NCBI RefSeq assembly: GCF_945859705.1
Contig: NC_079135.1
Location: 108,898,288-108,962,287, forward strand
Direction of reading: 5' to 3'
From: Episyrphus balteatus
Lineage: Eukaryota; Arthropoda; Insecta; Diptera; Syrphidae
DNA: 64,000 nucleotides
Part shown: piece after piece, positions 48,258-59,709 of the stretch
How the letters are laid out: the number at the start of each line of letters is the position of its first letter
Position numbering within the stretch: position 1 is the stretch's first letter
Notes under the pieces: model-generated
Database searches by the model: none
Seen by the model: the letters and a program-made list of their open reading frames with translations, nothing else
Told to the model about the DNA's origin: nothing
Made by a program: the position numbers and the translations under genes

Positions 48258-49575
48258 TAGGGTGGGTTAAAAAAATGGAAATTCGTTTTTTTGATTTGGT
48301 ACTTCGAAAACTCGATTGCTAGACACTATATATATATATAATATAATACTAACCAAATATGAGCTCTTTATCTTAATGGGAAGGTCCTCCGCTTTTCAAT
48401 TTTCCATTTTTACATCAAGCTTCTACTAAAAAAAAAATATTTTTTTTATTAATTGAATTTTTAGCCAATTTGTTTACATATTCTTGTAGAAAATTGAACG
48501 CTCTACAAAAAAGGTTAAATACACTTTTTTGAATTATCTAACCGTTTAGTAGATATTTGAGGTCCAAAAATCGAGAAAATCTTTAAAAATTCGTTTTTTG
48601 TTCTTAATTTTGTAACAAATTGAAAAATTATAATAATCAAACTCGCATGACATATTCTGTAGGAAACAGATTGTTCCACAAGAAAGGTCTCAATAATTTT
48701 TTTCAATAATCTAAAGATAAAGATATTCGAGGTCAAAGTTAAAAAAAAAATATGAAAACATTTTTTATTCACGGAAAATTCAATATTTTCAAACTAGCAA
48801 GATGTTTTCTTGTAGGGACTTAAACGTTCTATAAAAAGTTCCTTGGCAGCAAATTAATTGCTTTAACCGTTTAGAAGATAATCGTATTCAAATCGCAATG
48901 CATTCTTCTCATAAGAAAACTATTGAAATCAGTGGGCATTGGTTTGGATACGAATATCTTCTTTACGGTTAAAGCAATTAATTTGCTGTCAAGGAACTTT
49001 TTATAGAACGTTTAAGTCCCTACAAGAAAACATCTTGCTAATTTGAAAATACTGAATTTTCAGTGAATTAGAAAATTTTGAAAAGTAAAAAATGTTTTCA
49101 TATTTTTTTTTAACTTTGACCTCGAATATCTTTAGAACGGTTAGATTATTGAAAAAAATTATTAAGACCTTTTTTGTGGAGCAATCTGTTTCCTACAATA
49201 ATATGTCATGCGCGTTTGATTATTATAATTTTTCAATTTGTTACAAAATTAAGAACAAAAAACGAATTTTTAAAGATTTTCTCGATTTTTGGACCTCAAA
49301 TATCTACTAAACGGTTAGATAAACGAAAAAAGAGTCTGAAGTCTTTTTTTTAGAGCGTTCAATTTCCTACAAGAATAAGCAAAGAAATTTGCAAAAAAGT
49401 CGATTTATAAAAAAAATAATTTTTTTTTTGTAGAAGCTTGATGCAAAAATGGAGGACCTTCCCATTAATATAAAGAGCTCATATTTGGTGTGTATATTCT
49501 AGAGGTGTCTAGCAATCGATTTTTCGGAGTACCAAATAAAAAAAAAAAAGAATTTCGATTTTTTGACCCACCCTA
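48258..49575. mobile_element. hAT-like foldback element, ~0.65 kb arms, 8-bp TSD
   Basis: Ends TAGGGTGGG and CCCACCCTA are flanked by perfect 8-bp direct repeats ATGATCCT (48,250-48,257 and 49,576-49,583). The element folds almost completely: left arm to about 48,890, right arm from about 48,960, with a short spacer between. The arms are imperfect, so they have diverged since formation. No coding capacity; an 85-codon minus frame and a 72-codon plus frame are the same arm sequence read on opposite strands. A single related arm lies at 32,164-32,760. Confidence 0.85.
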
Positions 49576-49583
49576 ATGATCCT

Positions 49584-49949
49584 GCTAATTTGACATCAGT
49601 ATCCATATAAAATTAACACCATACTCGGACACCTCTGTCAAATTGTGATCATGTTAAAAAATCATGATCATGGTAAAATATAAATCTAGAAGTTTTTATT
49701 TTTATTGAACTGCTTTAAACCAGTTGTTCGCGAAAATCAAGCTTGAGCCAAAGCCGCCATCTTAGATTTAGAGAAGAACATAATATAAATACATATATAG
49801 CTTGGCCATTTTTGACCATTTTCACTGCTCAAATTTTACAGGGTAAAATAGCATACTGTCCAAACATTTCCTTGAAAAAGGAATGCTAAATCTTATCAGA
49901 CCTTTTTGTGAGTCATTCAAAATCGTTTTCTTGTTGATTGATCGTGGTT
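49584..49949. other. Non-coding stretch with possible repeat T, copy 2
   Basis: 49,722-49,850 resembles 18,799-18,990 (CCAAAGCCGCCATCTTAGATT followed by CTTGGCCATTTTT). Nothing else supported. Confidence 0.35.
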
Positions 49950-50460
49950 GTCTGTAAAATCGTTTTACGGACGATAATAATCATCATAATCATAACTGAA
50001 GCCTATATGTTTTGTAAAAAGTATACAAATTTCTTGAAATCACACATTTTTCATGAGAAAAAGCTAAAACAATTCACTTTTTTTTTTCTTAACATATCAT
50101 AATATCATATCATATTTTTACATAACAACCTATAATAAAATTTATATCATCTGAAAGCTTATTATTTTAGCTTTCAATATTCACCTCAATCATGTCTGTA
50201 TGACATCTAAAAAAAATAGCTGGATTTTTTTGAATGCAATCAATTTTTACAAAAAAAATATGAAAAAGAAATGTTTTTTTTCCATATATTTACGTTTTGT
50301 CCATTTTTTTAAATGAAAACTTATAAATTTTATAAGTGAAATCTTATTATTTCACCTTTAAAAATATTCCTCAACCATATCTGTACCATACTTACAAGAA
50401 ACCTAACAATTTTTTAATTTTTTACGGTACTTCACTGGTGGCTGGTATAGGCAAACGATC
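49950..50460 (+). repeat. Dispersed repeat family R, copy 3
   Basis: Starts TGTCTGTAAAATCGTTTTAC, includes ACAACCTATAATAAAATTTA, CTGAAAGCTTATTATTTTAG and TATTTCACCTTT, and ends near ACGGTACTTCACTGGTGGCT. Shorter than copy 4: the middle part has internal deletions. Confidence 0.6.
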
Positions 50461-51399
50461 TCCCACAGTCGTTTTGTTCTCGGTCAACTCGATCAGAGCA
50501 AGCTTAGTACAGTCGTATTATATACATACACGTTAAGCGAACCACCCAGGCGTCAGGTTTAAATGTACTTTTTTAAGGTACAATTGTTCGGATATGTGGA
50601 TGAAAAATATGAGTAGGAATGCACTTTACGTACTTCCAGAACTTTTGTATTCCCACTAGAATTTGTCACCAGGAGTAAAAGAATAAATAATATCATTCAA
50701 GCATTAATAAAATTTTAGATTTAAGATCGTAAGGACACTGCAACACCTACCAACATCAGTTGTTTTTTTTTTACATTTTTCCCAGATAATAAATTATCTC
50801 TCCACATCTCTGTCTGCCTACATCTTTCTAATATCATACATAGCGCCTAAATAGCTCTTATACGTTTCATGTTATTCCATCCTGGGATTTTTTTTTTTAA
50901 TTTTTTATTTGATTCTCACTTCTCACACTCTCTTCGCCAGTCTTGTCCATGGCCTACGACATGGTTTTTCAGTTCAAAAGAACATACATACATATACCAT
51001 ACACACAAACACACACACACACTTTTACACATTATGAACTTTTTCCATTTAGAAAATGATGCATTCAGTGGCCTAGATCCTGGAATACCAAAAGAATCTA
51101 CACACATGACTAAAAGTGTAAGAGCATTCCGATGTACGAAAGACCAAACGATAACGACGAACGCCTCTGTATACAATATTCGTATCCCAGAAAAAGCATC
51201 CATCTAATCCAAAAGCAAAGGAGCAAAAATCCAAATGCAATGACCACCATCGCATCGAAGCTACAGCATTTAAAGATTAAAGATCTAAACTTTGAAGTTC
51301 AGAATACTAAACTTGTGAGAAGAAAAAAAGTGTTCAAGGCAGGGGAGAAGAGTGATTACAGTAGAAAGAAGGGGTTGGTATTTATTTTTTTTTAATATA
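50461..51399. other. Non-coding or weakly coding stretch
   Basis: Less AT-rich than its surroundings, with a CA microsatellite at about 51,001-51,022. Several overlapping open frames (for example 50,869-51,207 and 51,132-51,395 on +, 50,916-51,203 on -) occur together, which may reflect composition or short exons. No domain recognised. Confidence 0.35.
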
Positions 51400-51404
51400 G
51401 AAAT

Positions 51405-51692
51405 ATGGACTTGTGGAGATATTTCAAAACCCACACACCGCACAGAAACAACAACAACATCAACCTGTCTTTGGCCTCTCAATTCGCGGGTGAGTGAACA
51501 AATAATAAAAAAATTTTCCTTGTTGCATGTTTTTTCTTTTCTCTTTTCTTTTCAGGGGCATGTGGTCAGAGAAATTCGGAAAATGTTTGGTATGGCAAAG
51601 ATGACATAAGTCTAACACATATGAGATCGAAGGTGTCAACCGCAGTGGGTTTTTTTTTTAAGGACATGTGTGGGACTTTGGCTTTCATATGA
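51405..51692 (+). other. Candidate two-exon mini-transcript around a 66-bp intron
   Basis: A strong donor (CGG|GTGAGT, intron starting 51,490) and a pyrimidine-rich acceptor (TTTTCTTTTCAG, ending 51,555) frame a 66-bp intron, a typical fly intron size. Another acceptor-like TTTAATATAG ends at 51,400. If spliced, an ATG at 51,405 gives 28 codons, a junction codon, then 44 codons to TGA at 51,690-51,692 (73 aa). Without splicing this frame stops inside the intron. Other frames are also open across the exons, so coding status and frame are ambiguous; it could be a non-coding RNA or chance. No homology recognised. Confidence 0.28.
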
Positions 51693-52605
51693 AATACATT
51701 GACCTGCCCATCATAGAGATAGTGAAAATCACTTTTATTGTTTGGTCAAAAGAAAAAATGTCGATGACAGATCTAAAAGTGGATGAGATAGCAGATACCT
51801 ATTGTTCGTACCCATCTTAAGTAAGAAGCTATGTGCTTTTTTAATCTATACGAGGTTTGATACTTTACTTGATTTTGAACATTGAAAAATTGAAAATGGT
51901 TGACGGCATGAAGGTTCTTCCTACAAAACTAGGGAATATGATGACTTGCATTAACAGCCAGGAGACCACAAAATTATTTCAATGCAGTACTCTACTACTA
52001 CAAATATGTTTAGATACGGTATAGAAACCAAAGGTCACTGACTATCTAAAAGTACTAGAGCCATTGAAAAACAAGTTATAGTTATTCAGGATACAAAATA
52101 AAATATTTCAACTATTTTGTTTGGTTTTGATTCGAAAAAAGTTTCGGAAATTGTCGCACAGTAATTTCTGTAAAATGTGAAAAAAAAATTCGAATTCGAA
52201 TTCGTGCTTGAAATTTATTACATCTAAGAAAAAATTTTATTAAGAAAAAAATACTAGAAATAAAGTAATAAACATTAATCTTAAATTTGAGTTTTTTTTT
52301 ATAATGAAAAAAAAAATTTGTTTTTTTAAGTAAAATATGTACATGCATTAAAAATATTTCGTCGTCGTTCAATGAAAACTCCCTAAGTCCATTTTTCGTT
52401 TTTTGATAAATCGCATAAGAAATTGGTTGTCCAATATTAAGAATCAAAAAATGGTTTAAGGTGCGTGTTCTTTAACATTTCTGTAAAATAATTGTTCTTA
52501 TATACAATTGGAAAATAAAACTTAATTTATTGTTTAACTAGAAAAATGTAACGGAGGTCGAAATGGACTAAGGAAGTTTTTTTCATTGAACAGTGACGAT
52601 TTGAT
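51693..52605. other. Non-coding stretch, no element recognised
   Basis: No supported gene; a 111-codon minus frame (52,112-52,447) is low-complexity and hydrophobic without family features. Confidence 0.4.
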
Positions 52606-52613
52606 ATCAAAGT

Positions 52614-53002
52614 CAGTGTTGCCAGAGCTGGCTATTTATCGCCAAACAGGCTCCTTGAACTTTTAACTCGCTCATTAAAATTTTGATTTTCGATTGATCA
52701 GATTTTGGTTCTTTTAAGTTTGAACTTGGCGATTTTTGGCTCCTTTAACAGCAAAATCTACCAAAAATGTGAACAGACAACAAATTTGCATACATTTTTC
52801 ATTTGATTTTCATTTAAAATTAAATATTACTCCCGTTAATGAGCATGAAAACCAGAATATATCAACAAAATGAAGTCTGATGAGCATCTCATTCCGCAAA
52901 AATTGTTTGCGTTTTTTTGGACCATTTTTGAAACCGGCTATGAGATTTTTCCAAGATTTTTCATAATCGGCTCCTTGCCTCAAAAATAGTCTGGCAACAC
53001 TG
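52614..53002. mobile_element. hAT-like MITE with CAGTGTTGCCAGA termini
   Basis: A 389-base element. The left end CAGTGTTGCCAGA is complementary to the right end TCTGGCAACACTG apart from one or two bases at the inner edge. Flanking 8-mers ATCAAAGT (52,606-52,613) and ATCCAAGT (53,003-53,010) differ at one base, consistent with an aged 8-bp duplication. Subterminal GGCTCCTT words occur on opposite strands near each end. Non-coding. Confidence 0.75.
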
Positions 53003-53010
53003 ATCCAAGT

Positions 53011-53575
53011 TGAAGTTAATTTTTTAAACCTATTTGGTAAAAAATTCGCTAAGCAAAAATTACTAGGAAAGAAACAATGGAAATTTTTTTTTAACAATAA
53101 TTTTATAGTTTTGATATAGTACTAAAAAAATAAGTTCATTTTTAAGTCAAATCGAAATACCTAGAATATTTATTAACTAAAAAATATGTCAATTTCTGAA
53201 AAAAAAAATAAAGCTATATTTGGGTTTTCTGATTTAAAAAAAAAAAAAAAAACAAAAAACGCAGTTTTGTCGAAATTACTAAGTCTTACATAATATGTTC
53301 CTCGTTATCATGTTACATTGAAACGGTTTTTGAGTAATTAAAGTGTAAATTTTAATTGTACATAATGATAAGAAAAAATCGAATTCAAGCTTTTTTCCTT
53401 TTTTTTTGCATTTTCTGAGAACGTTTACCATAGTAGGTATACTAATGTAAATTTTTTTACACCATCAGAGAGTAGAGATTTCAACGAACAAAATGCCCAC
53501 TGACTTTTTGAAAAATAAATCTGATATTTTGACACGTGAATTTTCGATTGAAATTTAGGGTGTTTTTTTTATATA
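53011..53575. other. Non-coding stretch, no element recognised
   Basis: AT-rich; nothing supported. Confidence 0.45.
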
Positions 53576-53577
53576 TA

Positions 53578-54342
53578 CACCGAAAAAAAAAATTGATAAT
53601 AACAGCTATCAAATTAACATTTTTCAGTGACAAAAGTCGTCCAACAATTAAAATATCAATTTTGATATTTTATCATATCATTTTCACATTTTTTAATTTC
53701 AGATGGGATGGTGAAAATTTCACTTTGACAATTAAAATATCATTTTGACATTTTTTTACGTTTAAGTGGACAGTGAAAATTTCACTTTGACAATTAAAAT
53801 ATCAATGTTGACTAGATTTTACGTTTTAGTTTATTATAATGAAACCTATTTCTTTCTTTTTCTTTTTTATTATTTTTATTATTAAAAGAATTTTCTTTCT
53901 TTTTTCAAAACATTACTGAAAGGGAATATTCTTTACAAAATAATGATCATATTATTTTTTCTATTATAGGTGATACAATTGTTTTGTTATTTTCTCCCAA
54001 ACTATGTGAAGTAAAATCTTAGTGCCGATCAAATTTTATCAGTAAATCATACATTTTACTTCGAAAAAACACAACGCGCCTTTAAATTAGTACACATTAA
54101 GAATTTTGTATTTAATATTTTTCAATAATTTGGAATGAGAAATTGATATTAAAAAATGATAATAAAATATCAAAAAAAAATTCCAAAATGTGACATTTAA
54201 ATATCATCCTGATAATAAAAACGTTGTTTTAACATTTTAAATATCATTAAACACATTTTATAGAGCATTTTTGGCTGATATTTAAGAAATGTTAATTTTA
54301 TATTTAAAAAATGTTAAATTGATATTGGTTTTTTTTTCGGTG
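53578..54342 (-). mobile_element. Mariner-like MITE (CACCGAAAA termini), copy 2
   Basis: A 765-base element, the reverse complement of the copy at 30,130-30,891, with the same CACCGAAAAAAAA terminal inverted repeats and a TA on each side (53,576-53,577 and 54,343-54,344). The two copies are close to the same length and colinear, so they derive from the same source. No transposase frame; short frames at its edge (53,536-53,748) are by-products. Confidence 0.75.
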
Positions 54343-54769
54343 TATTTAGTCAAAATAAGGTGAAAAAATAAAAATTTTAAATCAAATAAATTCTACAGTA
54401 TATTTTGGACGTAGTAAGGTAAGTTTTCACCAAATTTCGTAAAAAATATTTTTTTTTTTTTTGGAAAAGATAAAAATAAAAAACCAAAAATTCGAATTTG
54501 AATTTTTCACATAAATTTTGAGCTTATGTGAAAAAAATGTTAATGCAAAAGTTGTAAATCTTTTTATTACCTACAACTTTGTCAAACATCATTTTTCCAT
54601 AAAACTTGTAGTTTTGCCGTAAATCGCGACCCACCCACTTCAATTCTTAAAAAATTAATATTCCACATTATTCGCATTTAAAAAATAGTTTTTTTCAAAA
54701 AAAAAATTTAATACTAAAAAAAAATTCAATATGACTACCTACTCAAACACCTCTTTTTAAAAATTTTTT

Positions 54770-55110
54770 TTAAAATCCGTAGTTTGGGAGAAAACCAAAA
54801 ATCAAGAAAACGGTTCTATGAAAATACCGTTAATAAATGGTTCAAAATTTTTTTTCAAAAGTGATCTCACCAATATATTTACCAAAACCCATAATTTAAT
54901 ATTGTTCATGACAAGTACCGTTAAATTTTGTTCTAAAAATACAATTTCAATTTTCAGTCTAGGGAATGTAATAAAAATCATACTCCCGCAAGTTTGAATC
55001 AACCGGCTTCAGTGGTTTGGACTGGACCTTGAGATAGAAACAAATAAATAGAACAACAAAACAGCAGACATCAGAAAAAATTCTGGGGCAATCTTTTTTC
55101 GCATTTTTTT
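54770..55110 (-). repeat. Dispersed repeat family S, copy 3
   Basis: Reverse complement of words shared by copies 1 and 2: ATGACAAGTACCGTTAAATT, ATGAAAATACCGTTAATAAA and AGTTTGAATCAACCGGCTTC. Adjoins repeat U on its right in the opposite orientation. Confidence 0.45.
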
Positions 55111-55114
55111 TTTT

Positions 55115-55310
55115 AACCGACTTCCAAAAAAGAGGAGGTATTCAATTCGTCTGTATTTTTTTTTTATGTTTGTTACCGCATAACTTTGGACCAAGTGAAC
55201 CAATTTTGATAATTCTTTTTGTATTGGAAAGCTGGTGGCTGCAGTGTGGTCCCATTTCAATGTCGTTCAGTTATAGCCATAGAAACTATTAGAAAAACCA
55301 CAAAACCCTG
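55115..55310 (+). repeat. Dispersed repeat family U, copy 2
   Basis: Starts AACCGACTTCCAAAAAAGAG, continues through AGGTATTCAATTCGTCTGTA, ATAACTTTGGACCAAGTGAA, GGAAAGCTGGTGGCTGCAGT and GTGGTCCCATTTCAAT. It is the reverse complement of 14,640-14,857. An 83-codon minus frame over it is a by-product. Confidence 0.6.
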
Positions 55311-56642
55311 TTTTGATCCATGGAAGTTTTTTGATAAAAATGATTATTTAATTTGCGATATGCATACTTTAAAATACCTTTAAATAATTTAAATTCCCAT
55401 TGTATTATAAAATGTGGTTTCTATAGTGTTGAAACGTGTTGTTTAAAGAATGGTTGTTAAATCACAATTTTATTCAAAAATAGAGCGTAACTACAAAACC
55501 CACAATAAAAATGGGTATAAGCAAATATTTTAAAACTGACTCCTGTTCTACCTCAAACTATATTTTGTTGTTGTTAATCAGTACAAGTTGTATTCGAAAC
55601 AATAATACTGAATAAATTTGATTAAAAACAATTTACCTGTGCTGCCTTTGACTCCAAACAAATATACCAAAAAAAAAGCAAAAAACTAAAAAAAATATTT
55701 AAAACAACTACAACAAAAACAATAACAATAACACACACAAAACCGTTTTTACCTCTCGTTTCCAATCTTCTGGTCTTCTGCTAGCAATTCATTTCAATGG
55801 ATCCATGAATAAAATTTTATTTTTGTTTTCACCAAAATTATTGTAACCGGAACCCACAATGAGGACAAAATACCTGAAGCACTACCAACCATTGTTACGT
55901 GGTGAAAGTTTCCTCCTTTGTCAGAGAGTGCACATTGCTCCTCTGCACTCGAGCATTGCAATTCCACTGGCCCCCTAACTACCAACTAGTACTAGGGATT
56001 GGGGGGTGGGGGCCTGGCAGTTGTTGTTAACTTTTTTATTTACATTTTTATTGCTTTAACTTACCTGCATTTCACCTGTTCAGCTGTTCAGCTCAGCAGG
56101 GAACCCAGCCAGAGGTAGGTAAAAATTAATTGCGGCAAGCTTCCTGTGATTGCGCGTGCAATGCGATATGCGGGACAGCACGAATGCTGGCTCTGAAACA
56201 ACACGATGTGCATACTTTGCAATATTTAATGAGCTAGTGGTTATTTTTAAGCTGCCACACAAGCAAACAACTGTCCAGCAGTGGTGAAAGGGAAACACAT
56301 GTTTTTATGGCAGGATGTTTATTTGAGGACTTTTTAGCGCAACAGAAAAGCCAATCGGGATGATATGCGAGTTTAAAAACTTTGTATGAATTGTAATTGA
56401 TGCTCCACAACCACTATACTATGCCATCAGACCAGAAGGACCTCTGCGGACAAAGGATATGGGAAAAGTTGGAATTTCTTTTTTCTTTTTTGTTTTGTTA
56501 ATTTTTTGTATGCAGTCGTGAGAATTGGAGAATTCGTTTGTGTACCTGAAGAAAGTACTGGAACCAAAATTTTTTTTCGGGGACATTTCGTGATTGTCCA
56601 AGTTTGAAAAAAAAAACGATGTAGGCAAGAGTAGTTGAGGCG
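55311..56642. other. Non-coding stretch, no element recognised
   Basis: 55.75-56.5 kb is more GC-rich, with a G-rich run (GGGATTGGGGGGTGGGGGCC near 55,994) and tandem GTTCAGCTGTTCAGCTCAG near 56,078-56,096. No gene supported; could include regulatory DNA. Confidence 0.4.
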
Positions 56643-56650
56643 ATGAGAAG

Positions 56651-57391
56651 TAGGGCTGTAAAAGTAACGACAAAATGAGTACCCGCATGTATACGTTACT
56701 TTTGATACTAGTACCCGCATCAATAATATCGTTACTCGTTACTTTCGTATGTTTCGCATTTTGCGCATATTTCGTATATTTCGCATGTTTCGTTACTTTC
56801 GTTACTTTCGCATGCTTCTTGTGTTTCGTACATTTCGTATATTTCATGTATTTGATTTTTTAATCAAACGTAGAAACTTTTTTTGATTTTTTTCCAAATT
56901 TTTAGACAAAACATTCTTAAGCTAAATATCAATACCATTAACACCAAGGCCATAAACAGATTGGTTGCGATTCTATATTTCGGCCAAATAGAGAAAACGT
57001 CTCTTTTGATATTTCTGTATAAATTATCGATAACATAATGATTATTGAACCTTGGCACTACTGTTTTAATCGAGGGAAAAGTAAACTCCAGATAATTATC
57101 TGCAGTAAGCATTCTGACTATGGTTACGATACCGACACGAGATGCGAAATGCGAAAAATTGAGTGTATCACTTCATTTCGTATCTCTTACATCGGATTTA
57201 GTATTGAAACTGGAATCGCGTCGTTACTCGTATGTTTCGCATCTCGTACGTTTCGTATGTTTCGTTACTTCAGTACCCAGTAACGAAACATACGAGTAAC
57301 GATACTGTTTAGAAAGTAACGTTTCGTTACTCGTTACTGAAGTGAATACCCGCATTTTAGTAACGAATACATACGATTTGCTACAGCTCTA
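56651..57391. mobile_element. hAT-like MITE with TAGGGCTGTA termini, 8-bp TSD
   Basis: A 741-base element bounded by perfect 8-bp direct repeats ATGAGAAG (56,643-56,650 and 57,392-57,399). Ends are TAGGGCTGTA and TACAGCTCTA (complement TAGAGCTGTA). Both subterminal regions are crowded with GTTACTTTCGTA, TTTCGCAT and TTTCGTATGTTTCG-type words and their complements, a layout seen in hAT elements where subterminal repeats bind transposase. The 60-80-codon frames in it are by-products of these repeats. No transposase frame. Confidence 0.8.
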
Positions 57392-57399
57392 ATGAGAAG

Positions 57400-58232
57400 C
57401 AAAACTCGTTATATCCATTTTTTTTTTTTTCAAAAATGAGATTTTGATGCACACTTGAAGAGTATGTATCGTTGAACAATTTTGCAAACTAGCCTTGTAG
57501 AAAAATTATTCACATGCTTTTCAAAATTCAAGTTAATCAGTCAGATTCAGTCAGCAACAGGGTATAACGTTGTTGGTTTAAAGATTCTTCTATATAATAA
57601 TAAATTAAATGGAAAATGGAAAAGGGGTCCGCCAACTCACAATATTTTTGTTAGGAGTCCGCACACTCTCAAAGGTTGAGAACTATTGCATTAGGACAGT
57701 TTACTACAGCAGGTCATATTTTTTCAGACAACATTTTGGATAAATTATATATGAAACAGAAATGTAAACTTTTCTTATAAAAACTTTCATTTTAATTGTA
57801 TTTTGTTTTGGATTAAAAATTGCGAGGAACTCAACTTTGTCACCTCTTCCCCAAATGGTAAATTTTTGGTACTCAACATTTTTTTAAAACATAAGGAGAA
57901 TGGGTAAATTTGTACTAAACGAGGACATTTTGCAGCCAAAAATGTTTTTTTTTTTTCATTTATTGATGTAGTTAAGTCATAAAAGTATTTTCGCAAAAAT
58001 GTTTTCCCTGTGAAGTGCTTCACAAATGTATAAAATGCATTTTACACTGTTTATGAATTTTCTTAATATTATTACTTAAAAATGTAGGTATTTAAAATAC
58101 AAAATGCTGATTTTCTGTCATTTTTCCTGAGCCTGAAGACCCTAACTTTGAATATCCGACAAATAGAGACCAAAATAAAACATTTTTAAAGCCACACTTT
58201 TGAGTTGATTTTTTTTTTTGTATAAATAAATC
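57400..58232. other. Non-coding stretch, no element recognised
   Basis: AT-rich; nothing supported. Confidence 0.45.
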
Positions 58233-59709
58233 GATGAACCATGGCAGCCACCACAAAAAAGTGACGCCATTTTCTAACGTTACACTCTTGCACTTTCGCA
58301 GTGCTGCAAAAAATTTCAATTAAAAATTAAAAATAAACTATTAGAGATACAAAAATCTTCTATAGCTTATTTAAAAGATAATAACTTAAAACTTAATCCA
58401 AATGAAGGATTTTTAAAAATTCCGTCATTTAATAGGGTAAACAGGGGTAAAACGGAAAGATGAAATTTGGGCTAAAATCTAAGCGCAAAGTCGTAGAGAA
58501 TCGTTTTTTTTTTTGCTATAGATAGATGAAATTAATTTAAGAATAACTGCATTCAAGAAAAAATTATAAAAAAATTTGAAACTAAGCTATAACGTTTTGT
58601 TTGAACGTTGTACACGTGTTGGTGTTGGGGCTATAACAAAATGATGATTTTGGGTAAAGGAAATTTTTTTGACAATTCTAAAGATGCCAGGTGAAAGATG
58701 AGGAATAAAGTATATGGAGTAATGATAGACCATGACCACGACTATATGTGTGCGAAGTTTCTATCATTTTCGTAAAAACAATTTTGAGATAGCGGTAAAA
58801 TAAAATTTTAGAATTTAACAGGTTATAACTTTTGACCAAGAGCAGATAGAATTATTAAACTTTTATGAGCATCCTGATACAATTACCTTTCATTTGGTAT
58901 ATCACACATAACCGTAGACTAACTACAAGCTACACAATGTTAAATCAAGAAACTTGCGAAAAACCTCAAAACACCAGATGAGATCTGTTGATCATGAACA
59001 GCCACCAGTGTGGGAAGTACCGTAATTTCAGTCTGGAAATTCGACATGGTTGACTTTAAAAAATTCTAACTTCTCTTGTAGGCATCTTTGAAATGAGATT
59101 GATACGTCATTTGAAAGTTGAAATAATAAGCTTTCATATGGTATATATTTTTTATAGGTTGTCAAACAAAAAAATTGATTCCATAGCTTGAGAACATAAA
59201 AATAAATGTTTTTTTTGCTTTTTTAATGAAATTTGATCGAGTTCAAAAAATTCTAGCTCTTTTTCTAGATGTCTTTTAGACCTAATCGATATATATATTT
59301 TGAGCTAAGACAATAAGCTTTCAGATGGTATAAAATATTGTATAGGTTGTTAGGGAAAAAAATGGAATTAATGACGTGAGAAGATAAAAATTCATGTTTT
59401 TTTGCTTTTTTTGATGAAAATGATTGTTTTCAATTAATTATTTTTATACTTTTTGCGCATTGTAAAAATTTAAAAATGGTTTTATTCTTAAGAAGAAATA
59501 CTTGGCTTTTAAAATGCATATTTTTTTTTGGAAGCTTTTAAAATAAAAAAATTAATATAATGGGAAAATAAAAAAGGTATTTTTTTTAGCTTTTTCTTGT
59601 AAATTATGATTGTGTGATTCAATTGACTAATTTTAAACAAAAGCACACAACCTGTTTTCTAGCGACGTTGTCACGTAAAATCATCGTCCGTAAACCGGCT
59701 TTACAGACA
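58233..59709 (-). repeat. Dispersed repeat family R, copy 4 (longest)
   Basis: From GATGAACCATGGCAGCCACC to the complement of TGTCTGTAAAGCCGGTTTAC, so it contains both ends seen separately in the other copies and sets the family length at about 1.5 kb. It includes an internal near-repeat of an AAGCTTTCATATGGTATA / AAGCTTTCAGATGGTATA segment (about 59,130 and 59,318). Non-coding. Confidence 0.65.
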
